Shown piece by piece: positions 7,809-14,465 of a stretch of DNA of 64,000 bases; within the stretch, counting starts at the first letter, position 1; each line of letters opens with the position of its first letter. The stretch comes from Terriglobia bacterium (lineage in GTDB: Bacteria > Acidobacteriota > Terriglobia > Terriglobales > Acidobacteriaceae). Position numbers and translations under genes: made by a program. The DNA lies in the NCBI GenBank assembly GCA_020072815.1, contig JAIQGE010000011.1, positions 83,334 to 147,333 on the forward strand, read 5' to 3'. The notes beneath the pieces were generated by a model. It worked only from the letters and a program-made list of their open reading frames with translations, was not told the origin of the DNA and did no database searches.

Positions 7809-8630
7809 CTATTCGATGTCCGCAACCTTGCCGTTCACGATGGTGATCTTGAGTTTCGGCTGGTTGTAAAAATAAAGCAGCTTGGTGGCCCCTCTAGACT
7901 GGGTCGCTGGCGGTCCACAAGCCGCTACCACCTGCTCCACGGTTTGTCCGACTTCAACGTTGCAGGTGGAAGCCGGCGTCTGATTGTCAGGCGGCTGCTG
8001 ATCTTCGCCTTGCGGCGGATTGTTGCCTGGCTGTCCCCCGGTCGCGTTGCCGTCCTGCCCTTGTTGTTGCTCCGGCTGCTGGCTGGCGGTGTCCGGCGCG
8101 AAGACTTCGGCAATCTTGTCTTCCACCTGGGGCACGCCGGTGCTTTTCAGCGTGTCCTTGGGGAACTCAATCACCACTTGTCCCACGTAAATAGCTGCCT
8201 GGCCGGGATCTCCGGCGCAATAGGCAAACCCCACCTTGACCTCGTCCTTGTTTACTTCAATCTTGGTGGGATACACCTTGTCACCTTTTTCCAGCGTGAC
8301 CTGGGCCTGTTTGGTGGCGGCGAGGTAGTAACTGCATTTGAAGCCGGTCCTGGTGATGGCGCCGTTTCTGTAGTGGGCCGCGCACAGCGTGGACGACGAA
8401 GGCTGGGGCAGCGCGCCGATGCCGGCCTTCTGCAGCGTCATCCCCGTCTCAGGGTTGGTCACCGTGCAGCCGCCCCGGGAGGTGAATTTGCCGGCCGGAT
8501 ATTGCGCTTGCAGTTGTTCCAGCAGCGAAGGCGAGGCCGCCGCGTCCTGGGCGTGAAGCGGAGTGATGGCCATCGCCCCAACCAGCGTCAGGGCGATGGC
8601 TTTAATGCAGCGAAAAAAGTTCTTGGTCAT
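7809..8630 (-). CDS. Secreted protein with C-terminal BamE/SmpA-like repeat, paralogue B
   Basis: 273 residues from the ATG at 8630 (MTKNFFRCIKAIALT), chosen over 8678 because it gives a normal signal peptide and matches the start of paralogue A (MSKNLFRCI). Contains a GGCTVTNPETGMTLQKAG segment matching GCHVGNPDSALVAQ in the paralogue, a Gln/Gly-rich linker near 195-225, and the C-terminal VGQTVEQVVAACGPPATQ ... LLYFYNQPKLKITIVNGKV module. Conservation is strongest in the last 55 residues and the linker is free to drift. It follows the gene 8679-10436 closely and may be cotranscribed. Function unknown. Confidence 0.7.
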   Translation of the reverse strand: MTKNFFRCIKAIALTLVGAMAITPLHAQDAAASPSLLEQLQAQYPAGKFTSRGGCTVTNPETGMTLQKAGIGALPQPSSSTLCAAHYRNGAITRTGFKCSYYLAATKQAQVTLEKGDKVYPTKIEVNKDEVKVGFAYCAGDPGQAAIYVGQVVIEFPKDTLKSTGVPQVEDKIAEVFAPDTASQQPEQQQGQDGNATGGQPGNNPPQGEDQQPPDNQTPASTCNVEVGQTVEQVVAACGPPATQSRGATKLLYFYNQPKLKITIVNGKVADIE

Positions 8631-8678
8631 CGGTGTTGTTTTGTTCTCTATGGGCCCGTTATTGCCCGGCGTTTTCAA

Positions 8679-10436
8679 TTACCCCGGTCCAGGCTTGCCT
8701 TTGATTACTTCCTGCTCTTCCGAGTCGGCGTCCTTTTGCACGTTTTCCAAATCGGCTTCAGCTGCCGCGTCCGCTGCGGGAGCCGGCACCTCGCCTCCGA
8801 TGGTCCCGGTGTCCGGCGCCTTGGGCAGACCGTTCTTGCCGGAATTGTCGGCCAGCGTTTTCAGACCGGTATCCAGCTTCTGCCGGAACTGATTGTGCAT
8901 TTCCTGCAGTTCGCCCACTTCCACCGCCGAATTCGTGCTTGTGGGGCAATCGCCTTTTTTGCTGCTGACTACACTTACGCCGACTTTATTGTCGCCGTCG
9001 GGGTCAGTCCCGGTGCGCAGCAGGACGTCGCCGGCGGTAACCGCGCATTCGTCGCCGCTATCGGTCACCAGGTCAAGGTTGGTGGACACGATGAACACTT
9101 TCTGGTTGGGATCAAGCGCGGCCGGGACTTCCTGCGGCTGATCGTTCCCTCCGCCTCCCTGAGGCGCCGACTGTGCTTGGGCCGACGCTGCGGCTTGCGG
9201 TTGCTGTGCCGCTGCGCGCTCCGCGTCAAGCTGGCGTTTCACCTCGTCGGCGATCATCTGCTTGACTTCCGGAGTAAGGGCGACCTGGCCGCCACCGCCA
9301 CCGCCGCCACCATCGTCCGAACCCGCGGCCGCTTGTGCACCAGCAGCTGCTTCAGCGCGCGCTTCATACGCTGCCTTCAGATTCTCGGCCAGCAGAAAGT
9401 CGGTCAGCCAGAGTGACGCGCTGGCGTAAACCGGATAGGGAGTGAAGTAATAGCCGTAATATCCGTACCACGGGCTTCCGCCCCATCCCCAGCCGTAGTA
9501 CACCGGTGAGTACCAGGGGTTGTAGGCCCATCCATAAAATGCGGGACGATAGTAGAACGCCGGAGCGTAGCCGTAGTAGGGGTGACCGTGCCAGTAGTAC
9601 GAGCGGTAGGCGTAGGCATAACGCCGTCCGCCATAGACGTAGGTGCGTTGGACATAAACGCGTCCGCCGCGCCGCAGATAGGCGCGCTCAGAGTAGCCCC
9701 GGCCTCGCCCGTAGCCGACTACGCGGCGACCATTGTGGTTGGCCTCAAAGCGCCTGCCGCCACGCACATCGCGACGGACCACCATCCCATTGCGTCCGTG
9801 GATTTCGCGTACGCGTCCACCACGGTCCGTGCCCACGCGCCGGCCGCTGACTTCGTGGAAATTGCGGACTGGCTCGTGCCGAACATTGGCGCCCACGCGA
9901 TTGTTGTTGCCCACGCGATTGTTGTTGCCAACACGATTGTTATTGCCAACGCGATTGTTGGTGTTGCCGACGCGATTATTGGTGTTGCCGACGCGATTAT
10001 TGGTGTTGCCGACGCGATTATTGGTGTTGCCAACGCGATTATTGGTGTTGCCCACGCGATTGTTGGTGTTGCCAACGCGATTGTTGACGGTATTGCCGCG
10101 GCCGTTGTTCGCGGTGTTCTTGCCTTTACCGATATTCGCGTTGCCAGTTCCCGGTCGTCCTGAGTTGACGCTGCCGCCACTCGGTCTGCCAACGGAACCG
10201 CCGCTTGGTCTGCCAACGTTGCCACTCGGCCGGCCGGTGTTGGCTGGCCTGCCCGCATTGCTGGGGCGGGACGTGCTGGGATGCGATTGCGCCGCTGGTC
10301 TGCTGGGGGCCCTGGGTGCAGGCGCCGAAGGTTTGTGCTTGTCATCGCCCCACGATGGGGACGAGACCGCAACCAAAAGTAGAAGGACGCTAAGACAAAT
10401 CTGCCAACCACCAAAAATTCTCTGCTTCAATTGCAT
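8679..10436 (-). CDS. Secreted protein with tandem NTNNRVG repeat and YXW-rich region
   Basis: 585 residues: signal peptide (SVLLLLVAVSSPSWG), Pro/Ala/Ser-rich and Gly-Arg-Pro-rich stretch, a tandem repeat of NTNNRVG (six full 7-mers, then shorter NNNRVG units, about 115-180), an Arg/Gly-rich segment, a Tyr/Trp/Pro-rich segment (about 265-345; YYWHGHPYYGYAP type) and a C-terminal part with EVKQMIADEVKRQLDAE and VFIVSTNLDLVTDSGDECAVTAGDVL. A good Shine-Dalgarno AGGAGG precedes the ATG at 10436. Cell-envelope role inferred from composition; no family assigned. Confidence 0.7.
   Translation of the reverse strand: MQLKQRIFGGWQICLSVLLLLVAVSSPSWGDDKHKPSAPAPRAPSRPAAQSHPSTSRPSNAGRPANTGRPSGNVGRPSGGSVGRPSGGSVNSGRPGTGNANIGKGKNTANNGRGNTVNNRVGNTNNRVGNTNNRVGNTNNRVGNTNNRVGNTNNRVGNTNNRVGNNNRVGNNNRVGNNNRVGANVRHEPVRNFHEVSGRRVGTDRGGRVREIHGRNGMVVRRDVRGGRRFEANHNGRRVVGYGRGRGYSERAYLRRGGRVYVQRTYVYGGRRYAYAYRSYYWHGHPYYGYAPAFYYRPAFYGWAYNPWYSPVYYGWGWGGSPWYGYYGYYFTPYPVYASASLWLTDFLLAENLKAAYEARAEAAAGAQAAAGSDDGGGGGGGGQVALTPEVKQMIADEVKRQLDAERAAAQQPQAAASAQAQSAPQGGGGNDQPQEVPAALDPNQKVFIVSTNLDLVTDSGDECAVTAGDVLLRTGTDPDGDNKVGVSVVSSKKGDCPTSTNSAVEVGELQEMHNQFRQKLDTGLKTLADNSGKNGLPKAPDTGTIGGEVPAPAADAAAEADLENVQKDADSEEQEVIKGKPGPG
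9880..10095 (-). repeat. In-frame 21-bp and 18-bp tandem repeats
   Basis: Within the gene 8679-10436, about seven units of 21 bp (plus-strand unit TTGGTGTTGCCGACGCGATTA, with small changes) and then about four of 18 bp. Unit lengths are multiples of three, so copy changes keep the frame. Units vary at C/A and G/C positions that are silent or nearly so. Confidence 0.85.
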
Positions 10437-10946
10437 GCGGGCCTCCTGGGCTGCATCCGGAATTTGACGTATTTAGGATATACCGATTGCGTAATTTGCT
10501 CTCCAAACTAAAGTTTGCATTGACAAGACATACCGCGACCGCCATCAGCGCGCACGCGGAAAAATCTTGCGCACCAGCGGCTCTGGGGGTGGACTTGTCT
10601 TTTGGCGTGATTACACGCTAACGGGGCCCAGGATTTTACGCGTGCTTTGAGGAGATTGGGCAGCATCCATGAATGCCCATCCGCAAACTTGCGTCGCGGC
10701 AAGCTTGCGCATCCGATGAAACACACGGAATCCATTACCTGAGATGAACGGAAGCCAGGCAGGCGGGGACAAACAACTCCCAGCCTTCCACAATATGCGC
10801 AAAGTATCCTACATGTTACAACTGTTTGTAAATAAAGATTTGATAAGTTTGCTGCAAGATTCTGCTGCGAATCCCGCGAAAACCGGCTGTTCCGGACGTC
10901 CGGCGCGCCTGTCGCCTTAGAATCGGGAACTAAGGTGCCTCTAAAA
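10437..10946. other. Intergenic region upstream of the repeat protein
   Basis: 510 bases between the sulfur-carrier stop and the ATG at 10436 (both minus strand). No gene is supported. The minus strand has an AT-rich run CGGTATATCCTAAATACG near 10468-10485 that may hold the -10 region for the repeat-protein gene, and a second AT-rich block lies at about 10800-10850. Confidence 0.4.
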
Positions 10947-11219
10947 TCAGCCGCCGGCGATGGATGGCACCAGGGTCACTTCGTCGCCATCGGCGAACTT
11001 GTAGTCTTTGGCCAGGAAGCGGATGTCTTCATCGTTCACGTAAATGTTCAGGAAGCGCCGGACTTGGCCCTGTTCGTCCCGCAGGTGAGGCTTAAGCTCC
11101 GGGAAGCGCTGGCCCAGGGCATCGAGCAATTCGCTGAGGTTGGCGGCGTTGGCCGCAAAGTGGTCGAGTCCCTCGGTGTGGCGACGAAAGGCCGATGGGA
11201 TGGAAACGGTCACGCTCAT
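10947..11219 (-). CDS. CysO-like ubiquitin-fold sulfur carrier protein
   Basis: 90-residue MoaD/ThiS-family beta-grasp protein ending exactly in ...VPSIAGG, the C-terminal Gly-Gly that is adenylated and turned into a thiocarboxylate. It matches mycobacterial CysO closely: MSVTVSIPSAFRRHT, RFLNIYVNDEDIRF and DGDEVTLVPSIAGG. CysO feeds sulfur to a PLP synthase and the product is cut off by the JAMM peptidase Mec. Here the ATG overlaps the end of the ThrC-like gene by 4 bases, so the two are translationally coupled. A MoeZ-like activator and a Mec-like peptidase are encoded at 25934-27690. Role in molybdopterin or thiamin synthesis is less likely, as no such genes are nearby. Confidence 0.88.
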   Translation of the reverse strand: MSVTVSIPSAFRRHTEGLDHFAANAANLSELLDALGQRFPELKPHLRDEQGQVRRFLNIYVNDEDIRFLAKDYKFADGDEVTLVPSIAGG

Positions 11220-12580
11220 CGCCCACCTCCCGCGGCCGCCACGTCGGGGTCCCCAACACGAGTTCCGCGTGACGGGACGTTGACGCCCGCCAGCTTCTGC
11301 TCCAGGTATTCTTCAAACGCCGCCAGCTTGGGTGCGATCGGCTCGGAGGCTTCGTAGCGCCCGGCCAGAGCATCGGTGGTCTTGAGGCCGTTGCCGGTGA
11401 TGCATAGGACGGTGGTTTCCTCCGGCTTGATGCGCCCTTGCGCGTAGAGCTTGCGCGCCGATGCCACGGTGACTCCGCCTGCTGTCTCGGTGAATATGCC
11501 TTCGCTTTCGGCAAGCAGCGCGATGCCGTCCACAATCTCCGCGTCGCTCGCGTCTTCCGCCCAGCCGCCGCTGCCGGCGATGGTGCGCGCCGCGTAGAAT
11601 CCGTCCGCCGGGTTGCCGATGGCCAGCGAGCGCGCGATGGTCGCCGGCTTCTGCGGCGTGATCTCATGGCTGCCAGCTTTCACCGCGGTGCTGATGGGGC
11701 TGCATCCCGTGGCTTGCGCGCCAAAAAACTTCACGTTCTTCGGCTCTACCAGGCCAAGTTCAATGAGTTCCTTGAAAGCCTTATGGATTTTGGTGATCAA
11801 CGACCCGCCGGCCATGGGCACGACCACGTTGTCCGGCAGCCGCCAGCCCAGTTGCTCGGCGATTTCATAGCCCACGGTCTTCGATCCTTCCGCGTAGTAC
11901 GGACGCAGGTTCACGTTGACGAAGCCCCAGCGGTGCTTGTCGGCAATCTGCGAGCACAGGCGGTTCACGTGATCGTAGTTCCCGGCAATGCGCACGATCT
12001 GCGCGCCGTAAACTTCCGTTCCCAGGATTTTTGCCGGCTCCAGGTCGGCGGGAATAAACACGCAGGCCTTGAACCCGCCGCGGGCGGCTTGCGCGGCAAC
12101 AGCGTTGGCCAGGTTGCCGGTGGAAGAGCAACTCACGATCTCGAATCCGAAATGGCGGGCCTGGGTGAGCGCCACGGCGACTACGCGGTCCTTGAAGCTG
12201 AGAGTAGGGAAGCAGGACGCGTCATTCTTGAGGTAGAGAGACTTGCTGCGCAGGCTTGTGCCGGAAGATGCTGCGCTGGGGAACGCGTCGCCCAGGTTGG
12301 CAGCCTTGACCAGAGGCGTAAAGCCGACGGGAAGCGACGCGTCGTACTGCTCCGGCAGCGGCAGCAGTTCTTTGTAGCGCCACAGGGTGGTGGCGCGCCG
12401 GGCAATCACGTCGCGGCTGATCTCTTTCTTGATCGCCGCCAGGTCGTAGACCACCTCCAGCGGGGCGAAACATTTCTGGCAGAAGGAAATCGGCTGGTTG
12501 CCCCACAGGGTGTGGCATTCGCGACATCGCAGTTCGTAGCGTTGTCCGCCTGTTTGCGGTTCGTGACGTTGGGTGCTCAT
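11216..12580 (-). CDS. Threonine-synthase-like PLP enzyme, candidate thiocarboxylate-dependent synthase
   Basis: 454-residue fold-type II PLP enzyme. N-terminal zinc-ribbon CREC (19-22) and CQKC (34-37); PLP lysine K130 in PTLSFKDR; phosphate-loop-like CSSTGNLANA (151-160); glycine loop VVPMAGGSLITK; C-terminal CITGNGLKTTDA. By family it would be annotated thrC (O-phosphohomoserine to threonine). Two things differ: the usual PTGSFKDRG reads PTLSFKDRV, and the STGNTSA-type loop reads STGNLANA. It overlaps a CysO-type sulfur carrier gene and sits behind a leader with Cys and Met codons. I infer that it may take sulfur from the carrier to form cysteine or homocysteine; plain threonine synthase remains possible. 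Confidence 0.8.
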   Translation of the reverse strand: MSTQRHEPQTGGQRYELRCRECHTLWGNQPISFCQKCFAPLEVVYDLAAIKKEISRDVIARRATTLWRYKELLPLPEQYDASLPVGFTPLVKAANLGDAFPSAASSGTSLRSKSLYLKNDASCFPTLSFKDRVVAVALTQARHFGFEIVSCSSTGNLANAVAAQAARGGFKACVFIPADLEPAKILGTEVYGAQIVRIAGNYDHVNRLCSQIADKHRWGFVNVNLRPYYAEGSKTVGYEIAEQLGWRLPDNVVVPMAGGSLITKIHKAFKELIELGLVEPKNVKFFGAQATGCSPISTAVKAGSHEITPQKPATIARSLAIGNPADGFYAARTIAGSGGWAEDASDAEIVDGIALLAESEGIFTETAGGVTVASARKLYAQGRIKPEETTVLCITGNGLKTTDALAGRYEASEPIAPKLAAFEEYLEQKLAGVNVPSRGTRVGDPDVAAAGGGR

Positions 12581-12629
12581 AGTTGCTCTTCTCTCAATCT
12601 TGCCGCCCAGGGCTCTTGTCTGCGGGCCC

Positions 12630-12668
12630 TAAAAAGCACAAAACCCGCTTGCCCTGAGGCAGCGGGTT
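12630..12668 (-). terminator. Attenuator terminator before the ThrC-like gene
   Basis: Minus-strand stem AACCCGCT (12661-12668) with AGCGGGTT (12642-12649), extended by GCC/GGC, then TTGTGCTTTTT. It is in competition with a strong antiterminator: AGGCAG (12707-12712) and GGTTCA (12698-12703) within leader codons 23-27 pair perfectly with CTGCCT (12657-12662) and TGAACC (12665-12670). Confidence 0.88.
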
Positions 12669-12694
12669 CAAAAATTGCTGAATGAAGCTTTGCT

Positions 12695-12778
12695 TTATGA
12701 ACCTTTCTGCCTTGGTGTGGACACACGCATAGCCATGGTGTGACAGCACATGGCCATGTTGGCGACAGGTTGGAACAT
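12695..12778 (-). CDS. Cys/Met-containing leader peptide of the ThrC-like gene
   Basis: 27 residues, with the core NMAMCCHTMAMRVST (residues 7-21): five Met in total, two adjacent Cys, two Thr. The ATG at 12778 lies 9 bases after the -10 box, so the message is probably leaderless. Start, promoter spacing and the MAM segment match the thrB leader (MYRTQNIAMAMPT), so the two leaders look related, but the Thr run is replaced by CC and Met. Stalling at codons 11-17 leaves the antiterminator strand in codons 23-27 free; finishing at the stop covers it. This points to control by Cys (or Met) supply, not threonine. Confidence 0.78.
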   Translation of the reverse strand: MFQPVANMAMCCHTMAMRVSTPRQKGS

Positions 12779-12787
12779 CAGGTCACT

Positions 12788-12817
12788 ACTATATATAAGG
12801 AGAGCGGGAGGAGGCAA
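12788..12817 (-). promoter_or_regulatory. Promoter of the ThrC-like operon
   Basis: Minus-strand TTGCCT (12812-12817), 18-bp spacer, TATAGT (12788-12793). Same spacing and same -10 hexamer as the thrB leader promoter at 1225-1254, and the same CTGATG context at the leader start. Confidence 0.7.
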
Positions 12818-12821
12818 GGGG

Positions 12822-12860
12822 AATTGCCAAAATCGCCGGGATTGCCAAAATTGATAATTG
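12822..12860. repeat. Dispersed ATTGCCAAAATCGCC repeat, copy 1
   Basis: Units AATTGCCAAAATCGCC and GGATTGCCAAAATTG side by side, just upstream of the ThrC-like promoter. Related copies lie at 30148-30190, 52399-52438 and 60582-60690. Further downstream (12925-12960) follows a run of GATCACC/GATCGCC units of the second family seen near 912-952. Confidence 0.7.
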
Positions 12861-12963
12861 CAAGAAGTCTCGTGCGCTGATCAGCGTCTATCCGCGTGAA
12901 TCCGCGGCAGGCTCTCGCTTTTCCGATCACCCGATCACCAGATCGCCGGATCACCCGATCCGC

Positions 12964-13824
12964 CTAGCTGGTCATCAACTCCCTCGCTCTGATCGTCGTT
13001 TTGATCACGGCGTTCATCAGCGTGACGCGCAGTCCGCCTTTTTCCAGTTCGATCAAGCCTTCAATGGTGCATCCGGCGGGAGTGGTGACTGCGTCCTTGA
13101 GCAGCGCCGGATGGTGCCCGGTTTCCAGCGCCAGTTTGGCGGAACCAAACAGCGTCTGCGCAGCCAGCATGGTCGCCAGCTCGCGTGGCAGGCCCACGCT
13201 CACGCCGGCTTCCGCGAGCGACTCCAGAATCACAAACGTGAATGCCGGGCCGCTGGCGGAGAGCGCCGTGATGGCGTCAAAATGTTTTTCGTCCACGATC
13301 ACCGCGCGGCCCACGCTTTCAAACAGGCGCTTGGCGTTTTCCAGGTGGTCTTTGCGGACGGACTTCCCTGCGCACAGGGCCGTCATGGCCGCTCCCACCA
13401 TGGCCGGCGTGTTGGGCATGGCGCGGATCACGTGCGCGTCTTTTCCCACCTTCTGCTCAATGAAGCCCGTGGTGGTGGACGCGGCAATGGAGATGAGGAG
13501 CGTGTCCGGGCCCAGCACCGGCATGATCTCTTCCAGCAACTGCGCCAAGGCCTGGGGCTTCACCGCCAGCACGATGGTGGGCGCGCCCTGCGCGGCTGCA
13601 CGGTTGTCCGTGGTCACGGAAACGCCGCCCAGTTCGCGCGAGAGTTCCCGGCGATGCTCTTCATGCTGCACCGTGGCCACGGCTTCGCCCTTGGTGATCA
13701 GGCCGTGCTGCAGAAATCCCTGGAGCAGGATGGTGCCCATCTTGCCGCAGCCCAGCACAGCGATCTTCTTTTTTGCAGCCGTGGCGGCAGTCTGGGTCTG
13801 GGTCTTGGTTGCCGATGAAGTCAT
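12964..13824 (-). CDS. proC: Pyrroline-5-carboxylate reductase
   Basis: Last step of proline synthesis: NAD(P)H reduction of pyrroline-5-carboxylate. 286 residues, with a short Thr/Ala-rich N-terminal tail of about 18 residues before the Rossmann motif IAVLGCGKMGTILLQG (about 21-36). Family signatures present: VIRAMPNTPAMVGAAMTAL (about 133-151), ITALSASGPAFTFVILESL (about 185-203) and the C-terminal VTTPAGCTIEGLIELEKGG. It lies between two sulfur/redox gene groups and appears to be its own unit. Confidence 0.95.
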   Translation of the reverse strand: MTSSATKTQTQTAATAAKKKIAVLGCGKMGTILLQGFLQHGLITKGEAVATVQHEEHRRELSRELGGVSVTTDNRAAAQGAPTIVLAVKPQALAQLLEEIMPVLGPDTLLISIAASTTTGFIEQKVGKDAHVIRAMPNTPAMVGAAMTALCAGKSVRKDHLENAKRLFESVGRAVIVDEKHFDAITALSASGPAFTFVILESLAEAGVSVGLPRELATMLAAQTLFGSAKLALETGHHPALLKDAVTTPAGCTIEGLIELEKGGLRVTLMNAVIKTTIRARELMTS

Positions 13825-13922
13825 CTGTGTTGGTTTCCTTTCGCGTAGCGCTCACAAAATAGCCCAGTTGGGCGCGCAGGGGCAAGCGCGGAACATCGGC
13901 CATAACTGGCTTCAGTCAATGG

Positions 13923-14453
13923 TCACTTAGGTGCGACGGTAAGCCGCTTCACGATCTCGCCAATCACCGCGTCCGCGCGCGCGGCGATTTGCTGCGGCGT
14001 CTGGTCCTGGATGGGATGCTGGACGTAAACCGCGTCTAACCCCGGACGTCCCAGCGCGCCGGCCTGAATCCGCGCCGGCGACATGAACTCCGTGGTGGCC
14101 ACGGCCACCGCGGGCACTCCCAGATTTTCCAGCCTTACGGTATCGTGCAAACTGCACGTGGTGCACGACCCTCAATCGGCCAGGCCTTCCACCACCGCGT
14201 CCATGGCGCGCAGTTGTTCGATGATCTGCGCCGGAGCGTTCTTGGTGTAGGTGGGCTTTTTCAGGCGTACGATTTCCGCAGCTTCGTAACGCGAGCGCAG
14301 CAGTTCTTCCAGGCGGTCAAGGAACAGGCTTCCGCCCGGCTTGCTGATGTCCAGCAGTCCGATCTTTTTGCCTTTGAGCGAAGCCAGGCGCGGCGGCGGC
14401 GCGGCCGCGGTGGCCACGTTTTCATTTCCCGGATGAACAATGGTTATGGGCAT
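13923..14453 (-). CDS. UGSC-family selenoprotein, TGA read as selenocysteine
   Basis: 176 residues when the in-frame TGA at 14172-14174 is read as Sec (U94). The motif reads LADUGSCTTC, the signature of the UGSC family of predicted redox selenoproteins. N-terminal half: LASLKGKKIGLLDISKPGGS and LLRSRYEAAEIVRLKKP; C-terminal half after Sec: LENLGVPAVAVATTEF. Both halves are in the same frame and conserved in character, so the TGA is not a frameshift or decay. ATG at 14453 is chosen with AGAGG nine bases upstream; TTG 14462 and ATG 14459 are alternatives. It follows the Trx-like gene 14466-16082 almost without gap. Sec machinery would have to be elsewhere in the genome. Confidence 0.85.
14143..14174 (-). 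promoter_or_regulatory. Candidate bacterial SECIS hairpin after the in-frame TGA
   Basis: Immediately 3' of the UGA (14172-14174) a perfect 7-bp stem forms, TCGTGCA (14162-14168) with TGCACGA (14143-14149), around a 12-base loop CCACGTGCAGTT at 14150-14161. Position within the coding region just behind the UGA is as expected for bacterial SECIS elements read by SelB; the loop starts 8 bases after the last base of UGA, which is somewhat close. An alternative 5-bp fold (TGCAC/GTGCA) exists. Confidence 0.55.
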
Positions 14454-14465
14454 TAGCATCAACCT

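Noticed and set aside
7944..9416. 490-codon plus-strand ORF
   Set aside because: Antisense to two secreted-protein genes with signal peptides, ribosome sites and family-like motifs. The product has no sensible domain; high GC makes long antisense frames common here.
9880..10095. Possible CRISPR array
   Set aside because: Units are head to tail without spacers and in frame with a protein repeat.
14172..14174. Nonsense mutation or frameshift splitting a gene
   Set aside because: Both sides stay in one frame and the TGA falls exactly at the U of the UGSC motif, with a hairpin behind it.
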